From Adiantum capillus-veneris (taxonomy: Eukaryota > Streptophyta > Polypodiopsida > Polypodiales > Pteridaceae): a stretch of DNA of 64,000 nt. The position numbers were made by a program, and so were the translations under genes. Within the stretch, counting starts at the first letter, position 1; each line of letters starts with the position of its first letter. Location: the NCBI GenBank assembly GCA_014529385.2, contig CM043969.1, positions 30,458,946-30,522,945 on the forward strand, in the 5' to 3' direction. The notes under the pieces are model-generated. The model did not search any database and was not told the DNA's origin. It worked only from the letters and a program-made list of their open reading frames with translations. This document shows, piece after piece, positions 10,648-20,928 of the stretch.

Positions 10648-11606
10648 TATCATAGAATCTAATATCTAAACAACCGAGATAATTTTTTCATATTAAATTG
10701 ATCATTTAATGTGGGAGAATAAACGAGAACAAGGGTTAGAATATAGACACGTGCTTATGGATCTATCTCAACACGGGGCCAAGGTTAAAGGGGTCCAAAT
10801 GAGAGATGGTTTGTCAAAGAGCAAGGCTAGCTAATGGAGCTTAAAGACCTTAGGGTTATTTTCATTAAAGACCTCCCAAAGTTTAGTGTTAAAAGTCCTT
10901 TGACCTTAGGCAAGCTAGGGTTGTGCTTATGGATCTAAGGGTTATTTCTTTTACCTCATAGTAGAGGATGACTATGATTTCAAGAGAGAGGTAATGTCAT
11001 AAAATCTAATATCTAACCAACCCGGATGATTTTTTTATATAAAATTGATCATTTAATGTGGGAGAATAAAGGGGAACAAGGGTTAGAATATAGAAACGTG
11101 CTTATGGATCTATCTCAACACAGGGCCAAGGTTAAAGGGGTCCCATTAGGGCCAATTTGGATGAAAAAAGGATTGTGTAAGGATCTGAAAAGGGGTAACC
11201 TAAAAAAGACCATGAAGATCTTACCAAAACTATTCAACATGGGTACTCATTGGATAGAGCTCATCAAGCGCCACCCATGGACCGTTTGAGCACTAGATTT
11301 GGAGTTCATATGAAAAAGTTATGGCTAAAATAGTGCAAAATATTCCAAAAGCAAGTGAAGGAGATCTTGACACGTGTACAAAAGTGCCATACTTTTGGAA
11401 ATGTGGCTCCTCCTTGAACCTTAGATCAAGAATAGAGAAACCCTTTAACAACCCTTATTTCATCCAAATTGGCCCTAATGTAAATGAGAGATGGCTTGTC
11501 TAAGAGCAAGGCTAGATAATGGAGCTTAAAGACCTTAGGGTTATCTTCATTAAACACCTCCACAGGTTAGTGTTAAAAGTATTGACCTTAGGCAAGCTAG
11601 GGTTGT
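10605..11606 (+). repeat. Tandem duplication of PPT and LTR 5' part in A
   Basis: Sequence from 10605 (TACCTCATAGTAGA) recurs from 10952 with a 347-bp offset, including the polypurine run and the LTR start (degraded TATCATAG at 10648, TGTCATAA at 10995). Both units pass through the same landmarks (ATTGATCATTTAATGTGGGA, AGAGCAAGGCTAG, TTAGGCAAGCTAGGG). The second unit is longer because it contains a 337-bp inverted-repeat insertion at 11144-11480. Unequal recombination between LTR ends is the simplest explanation. Confidence 0.8.
11144..11480. mobile_element. MITE-like element with CATTAGGG terminal inverted repeats
   Basis: The ends are perfect 21-bp inverted repeats, 11144-11164 (CATTAGGGCCAATTTGGATG..) and 11460-11480. 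The parallel LTR unit at about 10790-10800 lacks it and gives a natural empty site (GGGGTCC joined to AAATGAGAG). It has no coding capacity. The terminal CATTAGG..ATTTGGA resembles the ends of the elements at 25163 and 26329. No clean target duplication is visible. Confidence 0.8.
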
Positions 11607-11765
11607 GCTTGAGGTGGGAACCCGGACCAAGCTTGAGGTGCTTGTCGTGCTTGCTGACTAAGGGGCTTCACGTGCTTGAGGTGCTTGCTGACTAAGGGGC
11701 TTGCTGACTAAGGGGCTTCAGGTGCTTGAGGTGCTTGTTGACTAAGGGGCTTGAGGTGCTTTTCA
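11606..11765 (+). repeat. Minisatellite in A LTR (CTTGCTGACTAAGGGGCTT units)
   Basis: Imperfect units of GCTTGCTGACTAAGGGGCTT and GAGGTGCTTG alternate. The array was split by element B and continues at 48891-48975 with diverged units (CTGACTAAGACGCTTGAGG, TGACTAAGGTGCTTAAGG). Confidence 0.8.
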
Positions 11766-11770
11766 TGCTT
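11766..11770. repeat. Target site duplication of B, left copy (TGCTT)
   Basis: TGCTT precedes the B LTR start at 11771 and recurs at 48889-48893, right after the far B LTR. Five bp is the usual length for Ty3/gypsy integration. Confidence 0.9.
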
Positions 11771-12000
11771 TGTGGGCTCCTACCACAAGTATCAAAGCGA
11801 GGGACTTGCCTAGCACTGTGTGCGAGTCACAGATGGCTCCAAGCATACAACTAGCCTAAACTAGTAAGCTCAAATATTACAATGGTGTGTCACTCACCGC
11901 TCTACACTTGCTATCGTGGAGGATTCCTCATTGCGAAGAAGAGGGAGCCGCCATTGTGCCGCGCTCAACTGCCTTGCCGCCGCTGTCGTGCTGCCGCAAT

Positions 12001-12042
<42 letters not shown>

Positions 12043-12362
12043 ACACACACACTAGTATACAAAGGAGACGGAGAAGGAGATGGAGCAAGAGCACTCTTCT
12101 TGCATTGCACAAATGAGAGAATGAGGTATTTTAGGTTTAAATTGACTTTTATATGGGCTTGACCGTTCACATTTGGGCACCCACACTTAGGCAATCTTAC
12201 CCAAACATTATAGTTTCCAATTTTAGAGTACGCCTCTCATCAACGATCGCTCTTAACCATTCCTACCTGACTGACAAGCCCGACCACTAACATAATACAC
12301 TACTGGCGGGTCCGACAAGCCCAGCCCATGGCTACATAAAAGGTGGTCACTTGGTGGTAACA
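11771..12362 (-). repeat. B 3' LTR
   Basis: On the + strand it reads TGTGGGCTCC...GGTAACA; on the coding strand it starts TGTTACCACC and ends CCCACA. The match in the 5' LTR is 44595-44689 joined to 48378-48888. It includes a (CT)n run at 12001-12037, which differs in length from the copy at about 48525-48555. There are scattered substitutions between copies. Confidence 0.92.
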
Positions 12363-12378
12363 TGCACCTCTTCTTGAT
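12363..12378 (-). other. B polypurine tract
   Basis: The coding (minus) strand has AAGAAGAGG shortly upstream of the 3' LTR start TGTTACC. Position and composition fit the plus-strand primer. Confidence 0.6.
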
Positions 12379-13572
12379 GTAGATTCCACATTGGAAGCTA
12401 GTGAAAGAAAGCCCATTTTGTCCATGTTGTAGAGCATCTGGATTTGAATCTGCAAGAAAAAGTCACTGTTTTATGCAAGCAAAATTATATGGCAAACAAT
12501 AAATCATGAGAGGAGTGTCAAGTACATGTGGAAATGAGTAAATGCAAGATTTATGAAATTCTAGACTGCCATTAAGGACAAATAAATTGCACTTTGATGA
12601 AATTAATTAATCAAGAGTTTTGGGCTTATGGGTGAGTTTATGAATTAGTTAGCTATGACTAAGGTTAAAACAACTACTCTAGTACTAGCTAAGCTAAGAA
12701 GATTATCTAAATGCAAGATTCCCTAATTGTGCTTTTGAGCTTTGATTAGCCAACTAGCTCTCACAACTCTAAACAAAAGCTTGAAATTTTAACTATAATC
12801 TCGATGGAAGTCTTTTAAATGTCACTTTTTTTTCTCTTTTACTTTGATTCACAATCATTTGACGTGTGTGCTTATTTTGTATGTCCGGAGCTTTTTGCTT
12901 CTCAAGAAAAAGCGCCCACACTGGGAACCTCTAGGGCTCCAGTACCATAGACAATACATACGAGTGAAGTACCAAATCAATCCAAAATTTCTTTTCCAGT
13001 GTGGTTTTTCATTTGTGGCACTTATGTTTTTTGCTTCCATTTCCTTGGCATTCTCACTAGTGTCCTTTGTTGTTTAAGTGAGCAAGATTCTCTATGTTTA
13101 AAAAATTCCTAAGGTCTCTAACACTCAGATAATTTTATCAATTAGGCTTAGTGGTCAAGTAAATGAGTTAACCTAAAGTCACGGTCTCCTAATCTTAAGG
13201 CTCATCTATAAGATTGAACTCTAGTCCAATCAACTTAGGCAAAGACAAATTTATACATCTATAATGAAAGATAACAAACATAACTATTGCACTCAAAGAA
13301 ACCATGAAAAACCACAATTAACAATTATACATATCCACTAGCATGAATGATGGAAAGTAGTACACTTGGAGGTATGGAATTGCTCATTTTGTAGAAGCAG
13401 ATGTCCTCAACCAAGTGGATGGAAATCCATATAAGTCCTACATAACAATATCAAACAACAAGGCACTATACCTCAAGGAGGCATCTCAGTGTGAAAAAAT
13501 TATAACTCCTAGAAAACAAACTTAAAACACAATCTAGACCCCTAACCTACCTATCTATCATCCCTTTTAGAA
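12379..13572 (-). other. B 3' noncoding region
   Basis: About 1.2 kb of A/T-rich sequence lies between the B distal ORF and the 3' LTR. Short frames (for example 12844-13077) show no recognisable domain or protein-like composition. I see no RNA gene or further repeat structure here. Confidence 0.5.
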
Positions 13573-13806
13573 TCAAGGAAAGAGGATATTATATAAACTG
13601 GGTGGCATCCCTAAGGGTAGGCCTCCATCCTCATCATCTAGATAAACAAAATCATTTTCCGTGAGGCCATAGTCTTCCTCGGTCTCTATTATTTCTTCTT
13701 CATCATCCTCTTGCACAAGCGTGTTAATCAAGAACCTCGCTATGCATGTATACTCATCTTCTGCAAAAGAATAAGGTTGTGCCACTGAAGAAGCATTTGC
13801 TACTGG
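13573..13806 (-). pseudogene. B distal ORF, C-terminal acidic part
   Basis: On the minus strand the frame ends at 13573-13575 after a Glu/Asp-rich stretch (VQEDDEEEIIETEEDYGL) and a C-terminus PLGMPPSLYNILF. It is cut at 13806 by element D. The frame continues across the insertion at 24017 (VYGQLVIPYPVANASS reads through once D and one TSD copy are removed). The domain is unknown; it is probably the tail of the extra B ORF seen at 24503-26300. Confidence 0.6.
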
Positions 13807-15911
13807 TGATAGCCGTTCTTTGGCTCTCCGTAATTGCCATAGTAAGCTACCTCACCCTATCAAATCACTCAAACATTTTGGTTATCCCTACCATTTCACT
13901 GTATATAGGTATGTGTGAGTAAGGGGACTTTTCCCATATCTTCTTAAAAACCCTTAATTAACTAGTCACTGAGCTAGTTGAGCCAAAAAATAAAAAATAT
14001 AAGTATATTATGGCCCATTTGTGTGTAAATATTTCATTGTATATAGGGCCTAAATAAAAGGATTTTTAATCATTATTTTGGTATTTATTTAAATATTTCT
14101 ACCTATGGTGTGTTATTTATGCTATGTACATTGACTCGCCATTACCATATTTTTTCTTACCATTTTGCATACTCTTTATTTCATATAAAAATAATTTCAT
14201 GCAAGCTTCTCTTATTTTTGGTGTAACTCCATCCCAATAAAGATCCAAAAAAACTAGTTCTATTTATGTGTATATTTTTTCACTATTGTGATTTTTTCCT
14301 TCCTACATCTATTCTCTATTACTCTCATAAATTAGACCACAAAAAATATTCATTTTTTAATGGTAGACTTATAATGAGAGAGATTTATTTTGACCCCTTT
14401 ATATTTTTTCCACCTATATTATTTATATTTGACATGTACATATTTTTTGTAGACCCCTCAATATTTGATTTTCTTAGTTGTACATTTCACTTATATCATG
14501 ATCTCAACAATATCTTCAATGATAGACCTACCAAATAAGGTCAAGGGTATGTAGTATGCATGCATACACCATGGGGAGCTCACTCTTGGAGGTATTCAAA
14601 AGAATCATCCAAAGAAGGACCTCACAAGGATTTTGTGCAGTGGAAAAAAACAGTCGGTTTTGCTGAAATTTTAAAGATCACATGCTCCCCGAATTTGAAA
14701 AGGTGATACAAACAAAAGGTGTAGCTCGTGAGCTGAACTTTCACCTCAAAGTTTTTTATATTCTTTTGAGGTACGAGCTGTGAGCTATGATTTTATTGGT
14801 GGACCCCAGTTTGCCCATGCTATGCAGCCACACTCCCTCTTCCACTTTATCATTTTCCTCTTTCACACACACTCCTCCCTCTCCTTCCCACTCCCAAACC
14901 TGAAATTCCCATGTCCTAATTCACCCTTTTTACCATTTCCACATCTCTCACACCTCCATAGCCTTCATCCTCCATTTCTACACCTTATGTGTCCCCCTTT
15001 CTCTCTACATATATGTCCATATTACCATACTCTCTTCAGCTTTGTAAAGAACTTCAAAAAATCAGCAAAAATCCAAGGATAACCTCTGCAAATGAAGGAT
15101 TTTATCATGAATTTTCCAAGGTTTGAAGATAACATAGCTTCATCGACACGCGTTACTTCGCCATGCTGACCGCTTCTTCTACCGGTGCTGTAAAGAGGTG
15201 AATGTCAACTTCTCCAAGCTTCAACCTTGCTTTACAAGCTTATCCCTTCTCTAACTTTTCTCATCATATATCTCACCATTTGGTGAATGATTTTGTAAAT
15301 ATTTTGTAGTTATAATTACTAACTACTAACCACTAACCTTATTGTAAAATGCACCCTCTACTAGAGTAGGCACTCCCAAATTACTCACTCAATCCTCTCT
15401 CCTTTCATCCTCAATAATTCTCTTCCCTTGAGTCCACATCCATGTGACTCAAAGGACAAGAGAGACCCACCCTCATTAAAAAAAATAAAATATGCACAAT
15501 CTTTTATTTATTCAAATAAACTTGATTAGGTCTAATCCTAATTGGGGCTTCTAAAACCTATAAATAGAGCCCTTCTCTCCCTTGTAAATCATCACATGAT
15601 CACACTACACCACACCATTCTCAACACATAACACACCACTCTTCAAGCCTAGTTGTGTAGAGTGTGTGCATCGTGAGTGCTCTATTCCATCATTACACAT
15701 AGATGCATGGAGAAGCTTGAAGTTAGTTATGCCATCTGGAGGAGTGGAGTGTATGCCATACTCTTCACCACACTTGTAGCCTACTCTTGTGCATAAATAG
15801 GATTTATAGTTTTGGGTACAATTGTATGCTGCAACTACAACTCTTCTCTCCAACTTGACTTGATAAGTTGGATAATCAGGTGGTTGAAGGTATATTGTCC
15901 TTGAAGTTTGT
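13807..15911 (+). repeat. D 5' LTR, 3' end deleted
   Basis: It starts TGATAGCCG and matches the 3' LTR base for base over long stretches until 15911/23526 (GAAGTTTGT). The last 486 bp of the LTR (23527-24012), the PBS and the start of the leader are missing here. A 27-bp stretch at about 15795-15821 is absent from the 3' LTR. Confidence 0.9.
15559..15567 (+). promoter_or_regulatory. TATA box in D 5' LTR
   Basis: TATAAATAG occurs here and at the same LTR position in the 3' LTR (23201-23209). It is also found on the minus strand of E (35948-35956). Conservation in three copies supports it as the LTR core promoter. Transcription would start roughly 30 bp downstream. Confidence 0.75.
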
Positions 15912-16142
15912 CATGCATAGACCATGGATAATGGCCCAGGAATAGAGGTTTTCCCCTTCCATTTCACTCCACACATTAGAATAAACGTTGCAATTAGTAG
16001 AAAGATCCACTTTCAACAACGTATGGTGTTCATGTTTGGTGCCCAAAGAGTAGCAGAAATTCTCGCGTCACCAAACCCTGTCATTCTACCTCTTATTGAT
16101 TATGATAGGTCATTTGATGTGAATATTTTTATTTTGTCGTAA
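15912..16142 (+). pseudogene. D leader ORF, single chimeric module
   Basis: The frame (HIRINVAISRKIHFQQRMVF ... NPVILPLIDYDRSFDV..FIL) ends at TAA 16140-16142, just before gag. E has two related modules in tandem at the same place (34558-35000). The first half of the D module resembles the first E module and the last half resembles the second, as expected from a deletion between them. The function is unknown. Confidence 0.55.
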
Positions 16143-16205
16143 TAGATTGCAATTTAGAAAATATTATTGTGTAAATCTTTTAAAGAAAGAAAAAACAAAA
16201 ACGCG

Positions 16206-17611
16206 TCACTTTGAAATCAATTCAATGGAGAGCCAACGCCAAATGTCTGGATATCCTCTTTTCTTTAGAGCCTGGAGAGGATGCAGAATTATTTTTGGTG
16301 AATTTCAAGATGTATTGCCATATCAAGAGGATAGGAACTGATCAAGAACGTGTAGAAATGTTTGAGGTGGTCCTTAGGAAAGATGCTAGCACTTGGTTTG
16401 ACTCTTTGCCTGAGGAAGTTAAGGGGAATTACACAGAAGTTTTGAATCGTTTCAAGAAATACTTCTTTGATCCCCAAAACACTCAAAAACTATGGCAAGA
16501 CATTGTTTCTCATAAGCAAAAAGACCTAGATGACTACTACTTGTACAAGCAAGAGTTTCTACGTCTTTGGGCTGTATGGGTGAGAAATGTTGCTAACCCT
16601 GGTGATGGTGCAGAGTTCCTAAAGAAGGAGAGGTTCATAGATGGACTCTTTCCTGACCTTAAGATAAAAGTTGAGGCGGGTGCACCTGCTACCTTTGATG
16701 TTGCTGAAACTAGGGCTACTGTGAAATATAGAAAACTCAAGTGCCTAAGGGGAGAGGTTCCAATAGAAGATCTTAGACCCAAAGGTAAGTCACAAGAATC
16801 AACATCTAGGGAGCTTCCTGAGGTAACGGCGGAAGTGATTGAGAAGTTAAATGAATCTTTAAGCAGCTTGTCAATTCACCTTGCACAAGCTGTAGGTCCA
16901 AAGGGACAAACGAAGAAGTCTGAAGAGCGAGATCCACGACCTAGGAGAGTCTTGCAATGTTGGAATTGCGGAGAGTCTGGACATGGGATGCATAATTGTC
17001 CTTGGCCTCGTGGGGAGCCAAGGAGACCTAACTTGAATTACCCAGTGATGAATGCAGGTGAAGGAACTGGTCAACAACCAAGGCTTCTACAAAGGCCAAA
17101 TGGAGCAAGACCACCTCCACAAGGAGTAGAAGGAGCTCCACCTTTGCAGAATCCAAATGTGCATGTGGTAGAGGTGACAAATTCAAATGAGGTTGACATG
17201 GAATCAAATGGCATTAAGCATGGCCGAGGAAAAGGTAAAGAAAAAGAAGGTGTCACATCACAGAGTGACCATGGACGAGGCAAGAAGGAAAAGGAGACCA
17301 AGGAATCTAAGAGGACTCGACGTCGTATCAATCTCCAAGACTTCCCTCTTGGACATGGTATGGCTCCATACAACCTATTGGAAGACATGAGAGGTAAGGG
17401 TCCTGCTATCTCATGGCCTCAGTTTCTTGCATTATGCCCACAAGTTAGGAGGGATTTAACAAAGGCAGTTAGCACTAGGAGAAAGGTAAAAGAGAGTGTG
17501 CCTGTTGTAAAAATTGCACATGCTGAAATGAATGAGGATATTACACCTGTGCTAGATTGTTACATCAAAGGAAGATTGGTTAGGAAAGGTCTAGTGGATG
17601 GGGGTGCATAA
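16206..17611 (+). pseudogene. gag: D Gag with CCHC zinc knuckle
   Basis: The frame at 16211-17611 carries the gypsy gag core (DASTWFDSLPEEVKGNYTEV, QDIVSHKQKDLDDYYLYKQE), then the knuckle CWNCGESGHGMHNC at 16958-16999 and a basic region. The N-terminal QMSGYPLF is in the other frame, so a frameshift lies near 16265. The frame ends at TAA 17609-17611 inside the protease active site (VDGGA then stop). E has CAA there. Gag would form the virus-like particle. Confidence 0.88.
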
Positions 17612-18024
17612 ATTTGCATCATGACAGAGGACTCATGCAAAAACTAGGCATGCACATCCATGAGACACCTGAAATTAAAGTCAAGATGGCAAACAATAGC
17701 AAAGCTAGGTGTGTAGGCATTTGTAAAAATGTTTTTGTAGAGGCCTTTGGCATTAAGAAGGCAGTGGATTTTTATGTTATGTCTACGAAAGGAAATGGTT
17801 ATCCATTTATCCTAGGGAGACCATGGCTAATGAAAATGCGAGCTTTGCAGGATTGGGAGAGTGGAAAGCTAATTTGCAGGCATGACAATCATAAGAAGGT
17901 TGTCTTTGAAATGAAGGAGCAACGCTAAGAGGAGCTCCATGAAGAATCATCTCAAAGTGAGACGGAGGAAGGCTGGGCTGATAGCACTTCAGAAGGAGAA
18001 AGTAGCGGCAACATTACTGAAGAG
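17560..18024 (+). pseudogene. pol: D aspartic protease, broken
   Basis: The active site GLVDGGA ends at the 17609 stop. A one-base loss near 17634 shifts the frame to 17614-17928, which has LGMHIHETPEIKVKMANNS and FILGRPWLMKMRALQDWESG. A further TAA at 17926-17928 replaces a Gln codon seen in E. An acidic, Ser-rich linker leads into RT. The order is normal for plant gypsy elements. Confidence 0.85.
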
Positions 18025-20928
18025 GTGTCTTCCATCAAAGTCATGGGGGTAAGGTTTAATTCAAACAACCAAGAGACCTCTTGCCCAGGTTTGGAAGAGG
18101 TAGGTTCCCAAGAGAACCAAAATGTGCAAGATGAAGGAATGTTAGAAGGTATGTTGTCTACAACACTTACAAAGGATGAAAGAGAGGAGTTCAAATGTGT
18201 GTTAAGGAAATTTCCTAGGCTTTTTGCTAAAGACTACACCGATGTGCATGGAGTAGATGCTGTTCAACACAAAATTGAGTTGAAGCCAGAGGCCACACCT
18301 AAGGCTCAGAAGCTACGAAGGCTAGGAGTCATCAAGGAGCAGGCTTTACTCAAGGAGGTAAGAAAGCTTCTAGCAGCAGGTTTCATTTATCCAGTGGAGA
18401 ATTCAGAGTGGGTCTCTCCCGTTGTTGTCACTCCTAAGAAAAATGGCAAGTGGGGGGTGTGTGTGGATTACCGTCCACTCAATGAGGCAACAAAAAGAGA
18501 TCACTTTCCCCTCCCATTTCAAGATGAGATACTAAATGAGGTAGCTGGTCATGAGAAGTACACTGTGTGTGATGGCTACTCGGGTTACTTTCAAATAGGT
18601 ATCACATTGGAAGATCAGTTGAAAACAACCTTCATCACTCCTTGGGGTTGTTATGCTTTTAGAGTCATGCCATTTGGAGAGACAAATGCTCGTGCAACTT
18701 TCCAACGCTTCATGAACATGGTGTTTCAAGCATTCTTTGGAAATTCCATTAGGGTTTTTATTGATGATTTTTGCATTTATAGCTCAAAATCATTGCATCT
18801 ACAAAGGGTAAAAGAAGGTTTAAAGAAGCTCTACGACATGGGAGGTCAACTCAACCCCGACAAGTGTCACATAGGTGAGGATGAAGTGATCTTGCTTGGT
18901 CACAAGGTTTTCTATAAAGGCATTGAGGTGGATCCTTCAAAGGCAAAGGATCTAATTGAGCTCCCATCATCTAAGAATCTCAAAGAGGTCATCTCATTCA
19001 TTCAAAAGGTGAAGTATATGTCACGCTTTATTCACTTAGCTTCGGAGTTGCTTCATCCTTTGCAAAAGTTGACACAACAAGTAGAATTTTCTTGGTCTTA
19101 TGAGCTTGAAGATTACTTTTGTAACATTAAAGTCATCTTGTCAGAGCTACCAACACTCATACCTCCTTGTTGGGAGTACACATTCTTTGTTAGCTCTAGT
19201 GTTGGGAAAGAAACAATTGGAGCGGTTTTGCTACAACAAGATCCCCACAGTACCAGGATGCGACCCATCTACTTTGCTAGTAGGATCATGAATGATTTGG
19301 AGAGAGGCTACACGGAGGCAGAACTCATGATGCTGTCTCTCATGTTTGCGGTGAGAAAGTTTAGATCCTACTTGCTACCAAAACCTTTTGTAATTCTCAC
19401 TGCAGAAAATTTGTTTCGTTGGGTGTCATCTCAAATGAATCTTAGCACTAGGATCTCAAAGTGGATTATGGAATTGCAAGAGTTCCAATACTCTTTCAAG
19501 GTAGAAGATAGTGTGCGTGAACAATTGGCAGGGATTCTCACTTATAGGGTACGTGAGAAGGAGATTAAGGTGCCTGAAGTAGAAACCCTACCATTGCCAC
19601 CACCTAAAAGTATTCCTAATGCTTTTACCTTGTTCTTTGATGGAGCTTTTCGACGAGTCACAGGAAAAGCAGGGGGAGGGCTAGTGTTGCTCAACCCAAG
19701 TGGGGAGGTGGTCATGAAAGAGAAGGTCAATCTACCAGGTTCCACTAGCAACAATGAAGCAGAATACGACACACTACTTCATGGTTTAAAGATATGCATT
19801 GGCCAAGGTATACAACGTCTCATGGTAAAAGGGGATGCACTTCTCATTGTGAAGCAAATTTTAAGCATTTGGGCATGCAAGAATGAAAGCCTAAGGAAAA
19901 AAGATCATGCCATTCGTAGATTGTTTAGTGAATTTGAAGAAGTGCAACTATATCATATTCCTAGGAAACAGAATGAAGATGTCGATTTACTTGCACAACA
20001 AGCAATTACATGTGTTGAAAAAGAAGTGCAGGTCATCATGGTGGCAGCAACTGTTAAGCAACCGAAATACCAGGGATTGGAGTCATTGACTCCCATTATT
20101 AGCTACATTTTGGAGGGTGAGTTTCCACAAGACTTCACCAAGGCTCAGAAGAGGAGACTCATGAAAAAGGCAAGCGCGTATCTCTTCCTAGAAGGATCCC
20201 TCTATCAAAGAGGGAAGGATCAAGTGTGCAGAAGAGTACCAACTATCAAGGAGATTCCAGCCATTCTAAAAGGTTTGCATGAAGAGGCATGTGGTGGTCA
20301 TTTTTCCCAAGAGTTAACTGTGAAGAAGATTTTGCTTGCGGGGTATGTTTGGCCAAGTTTACATGTGGATGTCCAACATTGGTGTAAAAAATTTCACAAT
20401 TGTCAGGTAAATGGGAATAGAAGATTGGTTTATGGTCCAAGGCAAATCGTGCTTGCAAATGGACCCTTTGAAAAGTGGGGCATTGATGCTATGGGTCCTC
20501 TCCCTAGGACAAAAAATGGCAAACTCTACATTCTAGTGGCTGTAAACTATATGACTAGGTGGGTGGAAGCACAAAGTGTGGCAAAGGTAAATGAGAGGAC
20601 AGTGAGCAAATTTGTCTACACTCACATTTGTTGTAGATTTGGCACACCTTTGGAGATTGTTTCTGATAATGGTCCAGGGTTTAGAAAGGGCTTGCTCACA
20701 GAAGTCTGTGAAGAACTTCACATTCTACATCGTCATAATACACCCTACTATCCCCAATCCAATGGTCTGGTAGAAAAAGCTAATGGTGTCATTGCCGATA
20801 TCATTAGAAAGATAGTGAAAAACAAGACAAAGTTTTGGGATGACTTCTTGGATGGTGCCTTGTGGGCGTATCGAACCACATATAGGGAAGCCACGGAGTT
20901 TACACCATTTCACTTGGTCTATGGTTAA
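18025..20928 (+). CDS. pol: D Pol: RT, two RNase H domains, integrase
   Basis: This is the longest open frame in the window (967 codons); the start is an internal Met and the frame opens further upstream. RT: SEWVSPVVVTPKKNGKW, CVDYRPLNEATKRDHFPLPF, GCYAFRVMPFG, and catalytic VFIDDFCIYSS at about 18754-18783. A degenerate first RNase H follows (MFAVRKFRSYLLPKPFVILT). A second, complete RNase H (TLFFDGAF, NNEAEYDTLLHGLK, VKGDALLIVKQ, NEDVDLLAQQA) is at about 19620-20010. The integrase has a zinc region (one Cys replaced, WCKKFHNCQ), WGIDAMGPL, VSDNGPGF and NGLVEKANG. It ends at TAA 20926-20928 within VYG, where a Gln codon is expected. Dual RNase H is the mark of the Tat lineage. Confidence 0.9.
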   Translation: MSSIKVMGVRFNSNNQETSCPGLEEVGSQENQNVQDEGMLEGMLSTTLTKDEREEFKCVLRKFPRLFAKDYTDVHGVDAVQHKIELKPEATPKAQKLRRLGVIKEQALLKEVRKLLAAGFIYPVENSEWVSPVVVTPKKNGKWGVCVDYRPLNEATKRDHFPLPFQDEILNEVAGHEKYTVCDGYSGYFQIGITLEDQLKTTFITPWGCYAFRVMPFGETNARATFQRFMNMVFQAFFGNSIRVFIDDFCIYSSKSLHLQRVKEGLKKLYDMGGQLNPDKCHIGEDEVILLGHKVFYKGIEVDPSKAKDLIELPSSKNLKEVISFIQKVKYMSRFIHLASELLHPLQKLTQQVEFSWSYELEDYFCNIKVILSELPTLIPPCWEYTFFVSSSVGKETIGAVLLQQDPHSTRMRPIYFASRIMNDLERGYTEAELMMLSLMFAVRKFRSYLLPKPFVILTAENLFRWVSSQMNLSTRISKWIMELQEFQYSFKVEDSVREQLAGILTYRVREKEIKVPEVETLPLPPPKSIPNAFTLFFDGAFRRVTGKAGGGLVLLNPSGEVVMKEKVNLPGSTSNNEAEYDTLLHGLKICIGQGIQRLMVKGDALLIVKQILSIWACKNESLRKKDHAIRRLFSEFEEVQLYHIPRKQNEDVDLLAQQAITCVEKEVQVIMVAATVKQPKYQGLESLTPIISYILEGEFPQDFTKAQKRRLMKKASAYLFLEGSLYQRGKDQVCRRVPTIKEIPAILKGLHEEACGGHFSQELTVKKILLAGYVWPSLHVDVQHWCKKFHNCQVNGNRRLVYGPRQIVLANGPFEKWGIDAMGPLPRTKNGKLYILVAVNYMTRWVEAQSVAKVNERTVSKFVYTHICCRFGTPLEIVSDNGPGFRKGLLTEVCEELHILHRHNTPYYPQSNGLVEKANGVIADIIRKIVKNKTKFWDDFLDGALWAYRTTYREATEFTPFHLVYG

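Larger units (their letters stand above)
6600..11770 (+). mobile_element. Chromovirus A (Ty3/gypsy), main part
   Basis: Gag tail with zinc knuckle, protease, RT, RNase H, integrase, integrase C-terminus and chromodomain follow on the + strand, then a polypurine stretch and the first part of the 3' LTR. The LTR is interrupted at 11770 by element B and resumes at 48894-49800. Protease and LTR match element F (57180 onward), so both belong to one family. The 5' part of A is missing from the window, probably because Z is inserted in its gag. The coding region is full of stops and frameshifts. Confidence 0.85.
10995..11770 (+). repeat. 3' LTR of A, proximal segment
   Basis: It starts TGTCATAAAATCTAATATC, matching the LTR start of element F at 57180 (TGTCATAAAAACTAATATC). 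It is cut at 11770 by element B. The rest of the LTR is at 48894-49800, which ends in TTACA like the F LTR. The summed length is about 1.68 kb including a 337-bp MITE; the F LTR is 1586 bp. Confidence 0.85.

Noticed and set aside
11887-12194. Overlapping frames with SLSLSLS / REREREREE peptides in the B LTR
   Set aside because: They are translations of the (CT)n microsatellite at 12001-12037 and have no support as genes.
12844-13077. 77-codon plus frame in the B 3' region
   Set aside because: It is hydrophobic and Phe/Leu-rich from a T-rich stretch, with no support from context or similarity.
14266-15082. Small ORFs repeated at 21908-22724 (MCIFFHYCDFF.., MSYDFIGGPQF..)
   Set aside because: Both copies are inside the D LTRs. 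They are identical because the LTRs are, not through coding selection, and their composition is T/C-rich noncoding.
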